A DNA stretch of 64,000 nucleotides, from contig JBFWRS010000006.1 in assembly GCA_050248795.1 (NCBI GenBank), forward strand, positions 58,339 through 122,338, read 5' to 3'. Under the pieces are notes generated by a model. That model was given only the letters and a program-made list of their open reading frames with translations. It had not been told where the DNA came from and ran no database searches. The position numbers and the translations under genes were made by a program. Below are positions 33,842 to 42,031 of the stretch, one piece after another. Each line of letters starts with the position of its first letter. Within the stretch, counting starts at the first letter, position 1. Source of the stretch: CAZTDU01 sp050248795. Its GTDB lineage: Bacteria; Pseudomonadota; Gammaproteobacteria; Burkholderiales; SG8-39.

Positions 33842-35002
33842 ATGGAAGCCTTCTTCGCCACTGCGCCGCGCGGGCTGGAATCGCTGCTGCTGGAGGAGCT
33901 TGCCGTGCTGGGCGCGCAGGACGCCAGGAAGGTTCCGGGTGGCGTGGCGTTCTCCGGCGGCTGGGAGGCCTGCTATCGCGCCAACCTCTGGTCGCGAATC
34001 GCCTCGCGCGTGCTGTGGCGGGTCAGCGAATTCGCCTATGGTGGCGAAGAGGACCTCTACGGCAACGCGCGCGCGGTTGACTGGCCGCGCATGTTCCGTC
34101 CCGAGCGCACGCTGCGCGTCAACGTCACCGCGCACAAGAGCCCGCTGAAGAGCCTGGAATTCGCCACGCTGAGGATCAAGGATGCGATATGCGACCGCTT
34201 CCGCGACGACACCGGCGTGCGTCCCAGCATCAATCGCGCGAAGCCGGACGTGCGCGTGCATGCTTTCCTGGACGACAAGCGCGGCGCGCTGTATCTGGAC
34301 ACCTCGGGCGAGCCGCTGTTCAAGCGCGGCTGGCGTGCCGCGGCGGTGGAGGCGCCGCTGCGCGAGAACCTCGCGGCGGGCATCCTCGGGCTTGCAGGCT
34401 GGACGCCGGAACAGGCGCTGCTAGACCCGATGTGCGGCGGTGCGACGCTGCTGGTGGAGGCGGCGGCGATCGCGCGCGGACGCGCGCCCGGGCTGCGCCG
34501 CGGCTTCGGCTTCGAGAAACTGGCCGCGCACAACCCGAAGCTGTGGCAGAAGCTCAAGGACGACGCGGCGCGGCCGGCGAAGCGGCTCGCCGCGATGCGC
34601 CTCTACGGCAGCGACAGCGATCCGCGCGCGCTGGCGGTCGCGAGGCGCAGCCTGGCAGAGGCAGGCGTGGAGCGCTGGGTGAAGCTCGAACTCGCCGACG
34701 TGCTGACGCGCCGCGCGCCCGAGGCGTCGGGCGTGCTGGTCGCCAATCCGCCTTACGGCGAACGCATCGGCTCGCAGGAAGAACTCGCGCTCTTCTACCC
34801 GCGGCTGGGCAACGCGCTGAAGAAGAACTTCGCCGGCTGGAACTGCCACATCCTCACCGCTGACCTGCGCCTGCCCAAGCTGATCCGGCTGGAGCCCTCG
34901 CGCCGCACGCCGCTGTTCAACGGCGCGCTCGAATGCCGGCTCTACGAATTCAGGATTGTCGCGGGGTCCAACCGCGTCAGCCGTTCCCGGTCTCCTGCAT
35001 GA
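33842..35002 (+). CDS. THUMP-domain rRNA methyltransferase (RlmL N-half type)
   Basis: 386 residues. An N-terminal THUMP/ferredoxin part (FFATAPRGLESLLLEELA, VRVHAFLDDKRGALYLD) is followed by a Rossmann methyltransferase with DPMCGGATLLVEAAA and the catalytic NPPYGER near residue 301. It is likely to modify N2 of a guanine in 23S rRNA (RlmL-like, G2445). The E. coli enzyme is a fusion with RlmK; this protein lacks the RlmK half. The ATG at 33842 is used; an alternative lies three codons upstream. The 3' end overlaps the next minus-strand gene by 26 bases. Confidence 0.85.
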   Translation: MEAFFATAPRGLESLLLEELAVLGAQDARKVPGGVAFSGGWEACYRANLWSRIASRVLWRVSEFAYGGEEDLYGNARAVDWPRMFRPERTLRVNVTAHKSPLKSLEFATLRIKDAICDRFRDDTGVRPSINRAKPDVRVHAFLDDKRGALYLDTSGEPLFKRGWRAAAVEAPLRENLAAGILGLAGWTPEQALLDPMCGGATLLVEAAAIARGRAPGLRRGFGFEKLAAHNPKLWQKLKDDAARPAKRLAAMRLYGSDSDPRALAVARRSLAEAGVERWVKLELADVLTRRAPEASGVLVANPPYGERIGSQEELALFYPRLGNALKKNFAGWNCHILTADLRLPKLIRLEPSRRTPLFNGALECRLYEFRIVAGSNRVSRSRSPA

Positions 35003-35747
35003 TCTTCGCGGAGATGTCCGACTCTTTCTTGCCGACGATGGCGTAGTAGTACAGCGGCTTGCCGTCGATGGAAATGCGATGGCGGTAGCGCTCGAGGTGA
35101 TGGACTTCCAGCGTGTCCGTCACCAGCAGGTGCTTCACCAGCCGGGAGAACCCCGAAGTATCGCTTTCCTGCAGGAAGGTTTCCTTGATGTTGAAGGCGA
35201 TCCAGCCGCCGGCCTTCACGAGGTTGAAGGCGGTGGCAAAGGCCTTGGTCGGGATGTCGCCGAAGCCCAGCGCCGCGACACAGGTCAGGCAGTCGAGTTG
35301 CCAGTCGAGCAACTCCTGGCGCCTGGCGTCGTCCAGGTTCGACAGGTCGGCGACGTAGTAGGCGTCGTAGGCGTACGGCCGGTCGCGTTCGCAGGCTTCG
35401 TAGGCTTCCGGCGAGATGTCCACGCCGACCACGCGGGCGGCCTGCAGCAGTTCCCCGACCATGCCGTTGCCGGCGCCCAGGTCGAGCACGCGCAGCTCGC
35501 TCATCTCGATGTGGTTGTCGCGCAGCACCTCTTCGAGGATGCCGCAGATCTTCTCCGGCGACGTGCACTTGAGCCGCTGGTAGAACAGCTGCTCGTACAG
35601 CCCGGGGCGCTTGTAGATCTCGCCATAGTCGTGGAAGCGCAGCGTGGTCTCGCCGCCATCCTCGCGGACGTGGAAGAAGGCCTCGTCCTGGTCAAGCCGG
35701 TGCGGCTCGGTGGCCGGGAACCGGATGTTGTACTGGCTGGGTTTCAT
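34977..35747 (-). CDS. Class I SAM-dependent methyltransferase
   Basis: 256 residues. The SAM loop is VLDLGAGNGMVGELL near residue 87, followed by VVGVDISPEAYEA. The N-terminal part with HVREDGGETTLRFHDYGEIYKRPGLYEQLFYQRL is conserved in related proteins. FNIKETFL in the middle is the position of a strand after the SAM core. The substrate is unknown. A GGAGG ribosome site lies eight bases before the ATG. A long upstream leader with possible RNA structure precedes it. The 3' end overlaps the THUMP methyltransferase gene. Confidence 0.8.
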   Translation of the reverse strand: MKPSQYNIRFPATEPHRLDQDEAFFHVREDGGETTLRFHDYGEIYKRPGLYEQLFYQRLKCTSPEKICGILEEVLRDNHIEMSELRVLDLGAGNGMVGELLQAARVVGVDISPEAYEACERDRPYAYDAYYVADLSNLDDARRQELLDWQLDCLTCVAALGFGDIPTKAFATAFNLVKAGGWIAFNIKETFLQESDTSGFSRLVKHLLVTDTLEVHHLERYRHRISIDGKPLYYYAIVGKKESDISAKIMQETGNG

Positions 35748-35878
35748 GTCGTCGCCTCCGTGATGGGCAACCGGACATCAGCCCCGCAAAGGGGGGCGGT
35801 CCGCCTGCAATGCATTGAAAGGAACCTGCACGGTCCGGCACACGGGCACCGGCCGCTGGACGGGGTACTGCGGACGCT
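35748..35878 (-). ncRNA. Putative structured 5' leader of the methyltransferase gene
   Basis: This 131-base stretch between the -10 box and the start codon could be a leader. Within it, the stem GCCCC (35781-35785) with GGGGC (35793-35797) is nested inside GGAC (35773-35776) with GTCC (35799-35802). An AATGCATT palindrome lies at 35809-35816. No known riboswitch consensus is recognisable to me. It is a hypothesis from base pairing only. Confidence 0.3.
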
Positions 35879-35884
35879 ATTCTA
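35879..35884 (-). promoter_or_regulatory. Candidate -10 box (TAGAAT) for the methyltransferase gene
   Basis: The plus strand reads ATTCTA; the minus strand reads TAGAATAGCG. It sits about 131 bases before the ATG at 35747, so the leader is unusually long for this window. The palindrome GCAGCGC-GCGCTGC (35904-35917) lies upstream and may end pilU transcription. Confidence 0.4.
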
Positions 35885-35903
35885 AGGCAATCGCGCGAAG
35901 CCT

Positions 35904-35917
35904 GCAGCGCGCGCTGC
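35904..35917. repeat. 14-base palindrome after pilU
   Basis: GCAGCGCGCGCTGC is a perfect palindrome starting about 18 bases downstream of the pilU stop on the minus strand. It would make a strong stem in RNA but lacks a following U-run, so any termination would be Rho-assisted or weak. It may alternatively be a protein-binding site for the TAGAAT promoter next to it. Confidence 0.35.
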
Positions 35918-35934
35918 CTCCAATCAGCTCAGCC

Positions 35935-37071
35935 TCAGACGATGTCGAGGTGCTCGATGCCCTTGGTGAGGTCCTTGTCCTTCGATTCCTTGCCGTGCAG
36001 CTTGATGTTGAGGCGCACTTCGTTGGTCGAATCGGCAAAGCGCAGCGCGTCCTCGTAGCTGATGCGGCCGGCTTCGTACAGGTCGAACAGCGCCTGGTCG
36101 AAGGTCTGCATGCCGAGCTCGCGGCTCTTCTTCATGATCTCCTTGATGCCGTGGATCTCGCCCTTGAAGATGAGGTCGCTGATGAGGGGCGAGTTGAGCA
36201 GCACTTCGACCGCAGCGGCACGGCCTTTGCCCTCCTTCAGCGGTATCAGTCGCTGCGACACCACCGCCTTCAGGTTCAGCGACAGGTCCATCAGCAACTG
36301 GTGGCGGCGCGCCTCCGGGAAGAAGTTGATGATCCTGTCCATCGCCTGGTTGGAGTTGTTCGCGTGCAGCGTGCCCAGCGCAAGGTGGCCGGTCTCGGCG
36401 AATGCCACCGCGTGCTCCATGACCTCCATTTCGCGGATCTCGCCGATCAGGATCACGTCCGGCGCCTGCCGCAGCGTGTTCTTCAGTGCGCTTTCCCAGC
36501 TGTCGGTGTCGACGCCCACCTCGCGCTGCGTGATCATGCAGTTCTTGTGGGGGTGCACGTACTCGACCGGATCCTCGATGGTGATGATGTGCCCGTGCGA
36601 ATTCTCGTTGCGGTAGCCGATCATCGCCGCGAGCGAAGTCGACTTGCCCGAGCCGGTGCCGCCGACAAAGAGCACCAGGCCGCGCTTGGTCATGATCACG
36701 TCCTTGAGTACCGGCGGCAGCTTCAGGTCCTCGAATTTCGGGATCTCGGTGGTGATCACGCGCAACACCGCCCCCACGCAACCCATCTGGACGAAGCAGT
36801 TGACGCGGAAGCGCCCGATGCCCGCGGGGTTGATGGCGAAGTTGCACTCCTTGTTCGCCTCGAATTCCGCCGCCTGCTTGTCGTTCATGATCGCGCGAGC
36901 GAGCATTGCCGTGTGCTGCGCGGTCAGGGCCTGGTTGGAGACCGGGGTCATCTTGCTGTCGATCTTCATCGCCGGAGGGAATCCGGCAGTGATGAAGAGG
37001 TCGGAGCCCTTCTTCGCGAGCAGCGCCCGCAGCAGGTCGTAGATGAACTTGGTTGCCTGTTCGCGTTCCAT
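35935..37071 (-). CDS. pilU: Type IV pilus retraction ATPase PilU
   Basis: 378 residues. Walker A is GGTGSGKST near 136, Asp box and Walker B are TIEDPVEYVH and VILIGEIREMEV, and the His box GHLALGTLHANN is present. The longer C-terminus with GIKEIMKKSRELGMQTFDQAL distinguishes PilU from PilT. PilU helps PilT retract pili under load and acts in the cytoplasm at the pilus base. It lies about 40 bases downstream of pilT in the same direction, the order usual in betaproteobacteria. No pilus structural gene is in the window. Confidence 0.93.
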   Translation of the reverse strand: MEREQATKFIYDLLRALLAKKGSDLFITAGFPPAMKIDSKMTPVSNQALTAQHTAMLARAIMNDKQAAEFEANKECNFAINPAGIGRFRVNCFVQMGCVGAVLRVITTEIPKFEDLKLPPVLKDVIMTKRGLVLFVGGTGSGKSTSLAAMIGYRNENSHGHIITIEDPVEYVHPHKNCMITQREVGVDTDSWESALKNTLRQAPDVILIGEIREMEVMEHAVAFAETGHLALGTLHANNSNQAMDRIINFFPEARRHQLLMDLSLNLKAVVSQRLIPLKEGKGRAAAVEVLLNSPLISDLIFKGEIHGIKEIMKKSRELGMQTFDQALFDLYEAGRISYEDALRFADSTNEVRLNIKLHGKESKDKDLTKGIEHLDIV

Positions 37072-37111
37072 GAGCTTGCTCCCCTTGCGTTGCTGTCCCG
37101 GACTGCGGACC

Positions 37112-38155
37112 CTAGCCTACGAAGTTGTCCTTGTTCATCGCCTTGCCGCGAGCCTCGGCCACCGACACGATGTTGCGCTTCACGAGGTCCTGCAGGTTCT
37201 GGTCCAGCGTCTGCATGCCGATCTGCGCGCCGGTCTGGATCGCCGAGTACATCTGCGCGATCTTGTTCTCGCGGATCAGGTTGCGGATCGCCGGGGTGCC
37301 GATCATGATCTCGTGCGCGGCGACGCGCCCGTTGCCGTCCTTGGTCTTCAGCAGCGTCTGCGAGATCACCGCGCGCAAGCTTTCCGACAGCATCGCGCGC
37401 ACCATCTCCTTTTCCGCCGCCGGGAACACGTCGACGATGCGGTCGACCGTCTTCGCCGCCGACGAGGTGTGCAGCGTACCGAATACCAGGTGGCCGGTCT
37501 CGGCGCCCGACAGCGCGAGCCGGATGGTTTCCAGGTCGCGCATCTCGCCGACCAGGATGACGTCGGGGTCCTCGCGCAGCGCCGACCGCAAGGCGTTGGC
37601 AAAGGACAGCGTATGCGGCCCCACCTCGCGCTGGTTGATCAGGCACTTCTTCGACTCGTGCACGAACTCGATCGGGTCCTCGATCGTCAGGATGTGGCCG
37701 TACTCGTCCTCGTTCTTGTGGTTGATCATCGCCGCGAGCGTGGTGCTCTTGCCGGAACCCGTCGGGCCGGTCACGAGCACGATGCCGCGCGGATAATCGG
37801 CGATGTCCTTGAAGATCTTCGGGCACTTCAGGTCTTCCAGCGAGAGGATCTTCGACGGGATCGTCCGCATCACCGCGGCTGCGCCGCGCTGCTGCACGAA
37901 TGCATTGACGCGGAAGCGCGCCAGGTTCGGCACCGCGAACGAAAAGTCGCATTCGAGGTTTTCCTCGTAGAACTTGCGCTGGCCGTCGTTCATGATGTCG
38001 TAGATCATCCCGTGCACGTCCTTGTGCTCCAGGGCGGGCACGTTGATGCGTCGCACGTCGCCGTGCACGCGAATCATCGGCGGCAGGCCGGAGGACAGGT
38101 GCAGGTCGGACGCCTTGTTCTTGACGACAAAGGCGAGCAGTTCGGTGAGATCCAT
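37112..38155 (-). CDS. pilT: Type IV pilus retraction ATPase PilT
   Basis: 347 residues, the usual length. It starts MDLTELLAFVVKNKASDLHLSSGLPP; Walker A GPTGSGKSTTLAA lies near 128, then TIEDPIEFVHE, VGEMRDLET and GHLVFGTLHTSSA. The C-terminal AIRNLIREXK-type segment (AIRNLIREN) is PilT-specific. PilT depolymerises pili for twitching motility. GGAGG lies seven bases before the ATG at 38155-38153. It diverges from yggS with 21 bases between the starts. Confidence 0.95.
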   Translation of the reverse strand: MDLTELLAFVVKNKASDLHLSSGLPPMIRVHGDVRRINVPALEHKDVHGMIYDIMNDGQRKFYEENLECDFSFAVPNLARFRVNAFVQQRGAAAVMRTIPSKILSLEDLKCPKIFKDIADYPRGIVLVTGPTGSGKSTTLAAMINHKNEDEYGHILTIEDPIEFVHESKKCLINQREVGPHTLSFANALRSALREDPDVILVGEMRDLETIRLALSGAETGHLVFGTLHTSSAAKTVDRIVDVFPAAEKEMVRAMLSESLRAVISQTLLKTKDGNGRVAAHEIMIGTPAIRNLIRENKIAQMYSAIQTGAQIGMQTLDQNLQDLVKRNIVSVAEARGKAMNKDNFVG

Positions 38156-38161
38156 TAGAAT
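38156..38161 (+). promoter_or_regulatory. Candidate -10 box (TAGAAT) for yggS
   Basis: TAGAATCC lies directly beside the pilT start codon, 15 bases before the yggS ATG, and partly covers the pilT leader on the other strand. A -35 element would have to be inside pilT. If used, RNA polymerase at this box would compete with the ribosome site region of pilT mRNA's promoter. Confidence 0.4.
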
Positions 38162-38176
38162 CCTCCAGGCAAAAGT

Positions 38177-38878
38177 ATGGCAATGATAGGCGACAATCTG
38201 CAAGCTGTGCGTGCCCGCATCGCCGCCGCCGCCGTCCAGGCGGGGAGGCCTGCGGTCGCGGTGCGCCTGCTCGCGGCGTCCAAGACCCATCCCGCCGGCC
38301 GGATCGAGGAGGCCTTTCGCGCCGGACAAACGGCGTTCGGCGAGAACTACGTGCAGGAGGCGCTGGAGAAGATGGCCGTCCTGGCTGCGCTGGACATCGA
38401 GTGGCACCTGATCGGGGCCCTGCAAAGCAACAAGACGCGTCAGGTCGCGGAGCATTTCCACTGGGTGCACACGCTGGACAGGGAGAGAACCGCCCGGCGC
38501 CTGGCCGAGGCGCGCCCCGCATCGATGCCGCCGCTGGACGTGCTGGTGCAGGTGAACGTTTCGGGCGAGGCGACGAAGAGCGGCGCGTCGCCTGCCGAGG
38601 TGCCGGCGCTGGCGCGCGCGGTTGCCGCGTTGCCGCGACTGCGGCTGCGCGGGCTGATGGCGATCCCCGAGCCGACTGCCGATGTCGGCGTGCAGCGCGC
38701 GCGCTTTGCCCAGGTGCGCCGGATATTCGAGCAGCTCGCGAGCGAGGGGCTGTCGCTGGATACGCTGTCGATGGGAATGTCGGATGACATGGAAGCGGCG
38801 ATCGCCGAGGGCGCGACGATGGTGCGCATCGGCACCGCGATCTTCGGCCCCCGCAACAGGGTGAAGGACGCGGCATGA
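38177..38878 (+). CDS. yggS: PLP homeostasis protein YggS/YBL036C type
   Basis: 233 residues. The PLP lysine is Lys36 in AASKTHP, and GENYVQEA, HLIGALQSNKTR, VNVSGEATKSG and the late SMGMSDDMEAAI match the family. The protein binds PLP and keeps vitamin B6 and amino acid pools in balance; no catalysis is confirmed. It is upstream of proC and yggT, which is the common arrangement. The ATG at 38177 and one at 38183 are both possible. It overlaps proC by four bases. Confidence 0.93.
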   Translation: MAMIGDNLQAVRARIAAAAVQAGRPAVAVRLLAASKTHPAGRIEEAFRAGQTAFGENYVQEALEKMAVLAALDIEWHLIGALQSNKTRQVAEHFHWVHTLDRERTARRLAEARPASMPPLDVLVQVNVSGEATKSGASPAEVPALARAVAALPRLRLRGLMAIPEPTADVGVQRARFAQVRRIFEQLASEGLSLDTLSMGMSDDMEAAIAEGATMVRIGTAIFGPRNRVKDAA

Positions 38879-39687
38879 ACATCGCATTTCTCGGCGGCGG
38901 CAACATGGCGAACGCGCTGATCGGCGGGCTTTGCGCGCGCGGCTTCGGCGTCGCGGACATGTCCGTGATCGAGCCGGTCGCCGCGGCGCGCGAGAAGCTC
39001 GCCGCCACCTACCACGTGCACGTCAGTGCCGCGCCCGACGAGGCGACGCGGAGCGCGGATACCGTGGTGCTCGCGGTCAAGCCGCAGGACATGAAGGCGG
39101 CGGTGTCGGTGCTTGCGCCGATCGTGTCCGGGCGGCTGGTGATCAGCATTGCCGCCGGCGTGCGGATCGCGACGCTGTCGCGCTGGCTGGGAGGGCACGC
39201 CGCGCTGGTGCGCTGCATGCCGAACATGCCGGCGCTGATCGGCGCCGGAATCACCGGGCTCTATGCGCCGCAGGGCGTGGGTGCGGCGGAGCGCGGCCGC
39301 GCCGAGCAGGTGCTGGGCGCGGTGGGCGAGTGCGTCTGGGTGGAAAGCGAAGCGCAGCTGGACCCGGTAACCGCAGTATCCGGCAGCGGGCCGGCGTACG
39401 TCTTCTGGTTCATCGAGCAGCTTGCGCAATCGGGAGTGTCGCTCGGCCTGGCGCCGGAGGCGGCGCGCAAGCTCGCTCTGCATACGGTGCTGGGCGCGGC
39501 GAAGCTCGCCGCCGGCTCGGCCGACCCGCCTGGCGTGCTGCGCGAGCGCGTGACCTCGAAAGGCGGCACCACCGAAGCGGCGCTGAAGGTCATCGCCGCG
39601 GAGAAGCTGGGCGAGGGCCTGGCGCGTGCACTCGAGGCCGCGAGCCGGCGCGGCGCGGAGCTCGGCGACCTGCTGGACAGGGACTAG
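38875..39687 (+). CDS. proC: Pyrroline-5-carboxylate reductase
   Basis: 270 residues. The NADPH-binding IAFLGGGNMANALIGGL opens the protein; SGSGPAYVFWFIE and the ProC end motif RVTSKGGTTEAAL are clear. It reduces pyrroline-5-carboxylate to proline. The ATG overlaps yggS by four bases (ATGA), and the stop shares one base with the yggT GTG, so the three genes are one unit. Confidence 0.96.
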   Translation: MNIAFLGGGNMANALIGGLCARGFGVADMSVIEPVAAAREKLAATYHVHVSAAPDEATRSADTVVLAVKPQDMKAAVSVLAPIVSGRLVISIAAGVRIATLSRWLGGHAALVRCMPNMPALIGAGITGLYAPQGVGAAERGRAEQVLGAVGECVWVESEAQLDPVTAVSGSGPAYVFWFIEQLAQSGVSLGLAPEAARKLALHTVLGAAKLAAGSADPPGVLRERVTSKGGTTEAALKVIAAEKLGEGLARALEAASRRGAELGDLLDRD

Positions 39688-40265
39688 TGCTTTCCCAGAT
39701 CGGCCAGCTTCTCGTCGATGTCACGTTCGGCCTGTTCGTGTTCCTGCTGCTCGCGCGATTCCATTTCCACTGGCTGCACGTGTCTTTCCGCAGCCAGATC
39801 GGCGCGTTCATCATCGCGGCGACGAACTGGATCGTGCTGCCCGCGCGTCGGCTGATTCCGGCGCTCGCCGGGCTGGATCTGGCGACGCTGGCTGCGGCCT
39901 GGCTGCTGCAGGGGCTCGCGCTTTTCCTCACGCTCTACCTGATCGGCAGGACGCCGGGATCGACCGAGGCGTTCGTCGCGCTTGCCGGCGTCGCGCTGGT
40001 AGACCTGCTGCGCTACAGCTTGTACATCCTGATGTTCGCGCTGATCGTGCAGGCCGTGCTGTCCTGGGTGAACCCCTATTCGCCCGTGGGCCCGATGTTC
40101 GACGCGCTGACGCGGCCCTTCCTGCGCCCGCTGCGGCGCATCGTGCCGACGCTCGCGAACGTCGACCTGTCGCCGCTGGTGCTGATCGTCCTGCTGCAGA
40201 TCCTGCTCATCCCGGTTGCCTATCTGAGGGCGCTCGCGGCGGGAGCGGCGTTCATCGGCGCCTGA
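39687..40265 (+). CDS. yggT: YggT family membrane protein
   Basis: 192 residues with two YggT repeats, each a pair of membrane segments. The first repeat includes FGLFVFLLLARF and PARRLIP; the second has YSLYILMFALIVQAVLSWVNPYSP, then RPFLRPLRRIVP. Family members are linked to osmotic or shape functions (Ycf19-like in plastids). The GTG at 39687 is chosen because it overlaps the proC stop and keeps the first segment. It overlaps the convergent aceK gene by 14 bases. Confidence 0.88.
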   Translation: MLSQIGQLLVDVTFGLFVFLLLARFHFHWLHVSFRSQIGAFIIAATNWIVLPARRLIPALAGLDLATLAAAWLLQGLALFLTLYLIGRTPGSTEAFVALAGVALVDLLRYSLYILMFALIVQAVLSWVNPYSPVGPMFDALTRPFLRPLRRIVPTLANVDLSPLVLIVLLQILLIPVAYLRALAAGAAFIGA

Positions 40266-42024
40266 AACGCGCGCCCTGCGGATAGGGGAATACGTCGTCC
40301 TCGATCCCTTGCCGGATGCGATCCTGCCTGGCGATCCAGAACGCGGGGTCCATGAGGTCGGCGTGCCTCTCGAGAAAGATTCTGCGTGAATGCGGATCGC
40401 TGACGAGGAAGCTTGCGAACTGCTCGGGGAATACGTCGTTGGCGCCGACGGAATAGTAGGGCTCGGCGGACATCTCGTCCTCCAGCGAGCGGGGCGGGGG
40501 GATGCGCCGGAAGTTGCAGTCGGTCATGTACGCGATTTCGTCGTAGTCGTAGAACACCACGCGGTTGTGGCGCGTGACGCCGAAGTTCTTCAGCAGCATG
40601 TCGCCGGGAAAGATCCCTGCGCCGGCGAGCTCCTTGATCGCGTAGCCGTACTCCCACAACGCGTGCCGCAGGCGCGCGGCGTCGCCATCGGCTGTGACCT
40701 CCTCGAGGTAAAGGTTCAGTGGCTGCATGCGCCGCTCGATGTACATGTGGCGAAACACGATGCTGCCACCCTCGATCTCGATACCTGACGCAGCCTCGGC
40801 CTGCAGTTCCGCCAGCAGCTCTGGAGCGAACCGCTCCAGCGGCAGCGCGACGAGGGAGTATTCGAGCGTATCTGCGAGGCGGCCGACGCGGTCGTGCATC
40901 TTGACGAGCTGGTACTTGTCCTTCACCACCTGGCGATCGATGTCCTTGGGTGGCGCGAAGCGGTCGCGAATCACCTTGAACACGTACGGAAAGGACGGCA
41001 GCGTGAACACCAGCATTACCATGCCCCGTATGCCCGGCGCCGTCGTGAAGTTGTCCGACGAATGCTTCAGGTGGTAGAACAGGTCGCGGTAGAACATCGT
41101 CTTGCCCTGCTTGGCGAGGCCCACCGCCATGTACATCTCCGCACGGGGCTTTCCCGGCATCAGCTGGCGCAGGAACGAGACGTACGCGGCGGGTACTTCC
41201 ATGTCGACGAGAAAGTACGCGCGCGCGAATGAAAACAGCACGATCAGCGCGTCCGGGCCGGCGAGCAGCGCGTCCAGGTACAACTCGCCGCGCGCGCTCC
41301 GAAGAATCGGGATCGCGAACGGAATCTCCTGGCTTCCGTTGACGAGGCGGCCGAGGGCGTACGCGGCCTTGTTCCGGTAGAAGAGGTTTCCCAGCAACTG
41401 GGCCTGCAGGTTCGGCCTGGCACGTGCGGGGCGCGGAAAGAGCGCACGCAGCGCGCGCACCACGCTTCTCAGGTCGCGTGCCAGGTCTTCAAAGGGGCAC
41501 GCGAGTCCGAAGTCGGCGATGGCACGCCGCAGCGCCTGGCGCATCCCGCCCCTCAGGGGATAGTAGGACCGGTATGCCGGCTCCTCGCCCTCGAGATGCT
41601 CGGTGGCGATCGCGGGGCGCCAGAAGATGAACTCGTTGCGATAGTAGCGCCTGTGCAGCACGGCGCAGGCAACGGAGTTGTAGAAGGTCTCTGCGCACTC
41701 GGGTTGCCGATGATCGCGAAGCAATCCGATGTAGGCGACCTTGATCTCCGGCCATAGCACTTCGTCGGTCTCGGCGTCCGGGAAGCGCTTCAGCACTTCG
41801 AGCACGGTCTCCTCGACGCGCCGGTCGTACATCTCGATGCGCGCGCGCGCGACTAACCTGAGCGCCTGCCAGTCGCCGGACTCGAACAGCCGCTTCGCGC
41901 GGCGCGCTGCGTCGCGGAAGAGCTGGTAGTGGCGATCGAATCCGGCGAGGACCGCGCGCGCTACCTCCGCGGCGCGCGGCCCTGGCGCCGGGTGCGGCAG
42001 AAGCGAACCTGCGCTCGCCTGCAT
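40252..42024 (-). CDS. aceK: Isocitrate dehydrogenase kinase/phosphatase
   Basis: 590 residues, the normal AceK size. AceK signatures are FRHMYIERRMQPLNLYL, KELAGAGIFPGDMLLKNFGV and VVFYDYDEIAYM, which form the kinase core, and the ATP-binding loop AVGLAKQGKTMFYRD. AceK switches isocitrate dehydrogenase off when acetate or fatty acids are used, and so directs isocitrate to the glyoxylate shunt. It starts eight bases after the aceA stop and follows aceA on the same strand. aceB is not adjacent. No separate promoter is apparent. Confidence 0.95.
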   Translation of the reverse strand: MQASAGSLLPHPAPGPRAAEVARAVLAGFDRHYQLFRDAARRAKRLFESGDWQALRLVARARIEMYDRRVEETVLEVLKRFPDAETDEVLWPEIKVAYIGLLRDHRQPECAETFYNSVACAVLHRRYYRNEFIFWRPAIATEHLEGEEPAYRSYYPLRGGMRQALRRAIADFGLACPFEDLARDLRSVVRALRALFPRPARARPNLQAQLLGNLFYRNKAAYALGRLVNGSQEIPFAIPILRSARGELYLDALLAGPDALIVLFSFARAYFLVDMEVPAAYVSFLRQLMPGKPRAEMYMAVGLAKQGKTMFYRDLFYHLKHSSDNFTTAPGIRGMVMLVFTLPSFPYVFKVIRDRFAPPKDIDRQVVKDKYQLVKMHDRVGRLADTLEYSLVALPLERFAPELLAELQAEAASGIEIEGGSIVFRHMYIERRMQPLNLYLEEVTADGDAARLRHALWEYGYAIKELAGAGIFPGDMLLKNFGVTRHNRVVFYDYDEIAYMTDCNFRRIPPPRSLEDEMSAEPYYSVGANDVFPEQFASFLVSDPHSRRIFLERHADLMDPAFWIARQDRIRQGIEDDVFPYPQGARFRRR

Positions 42025-42031
42025 GCCGCGG

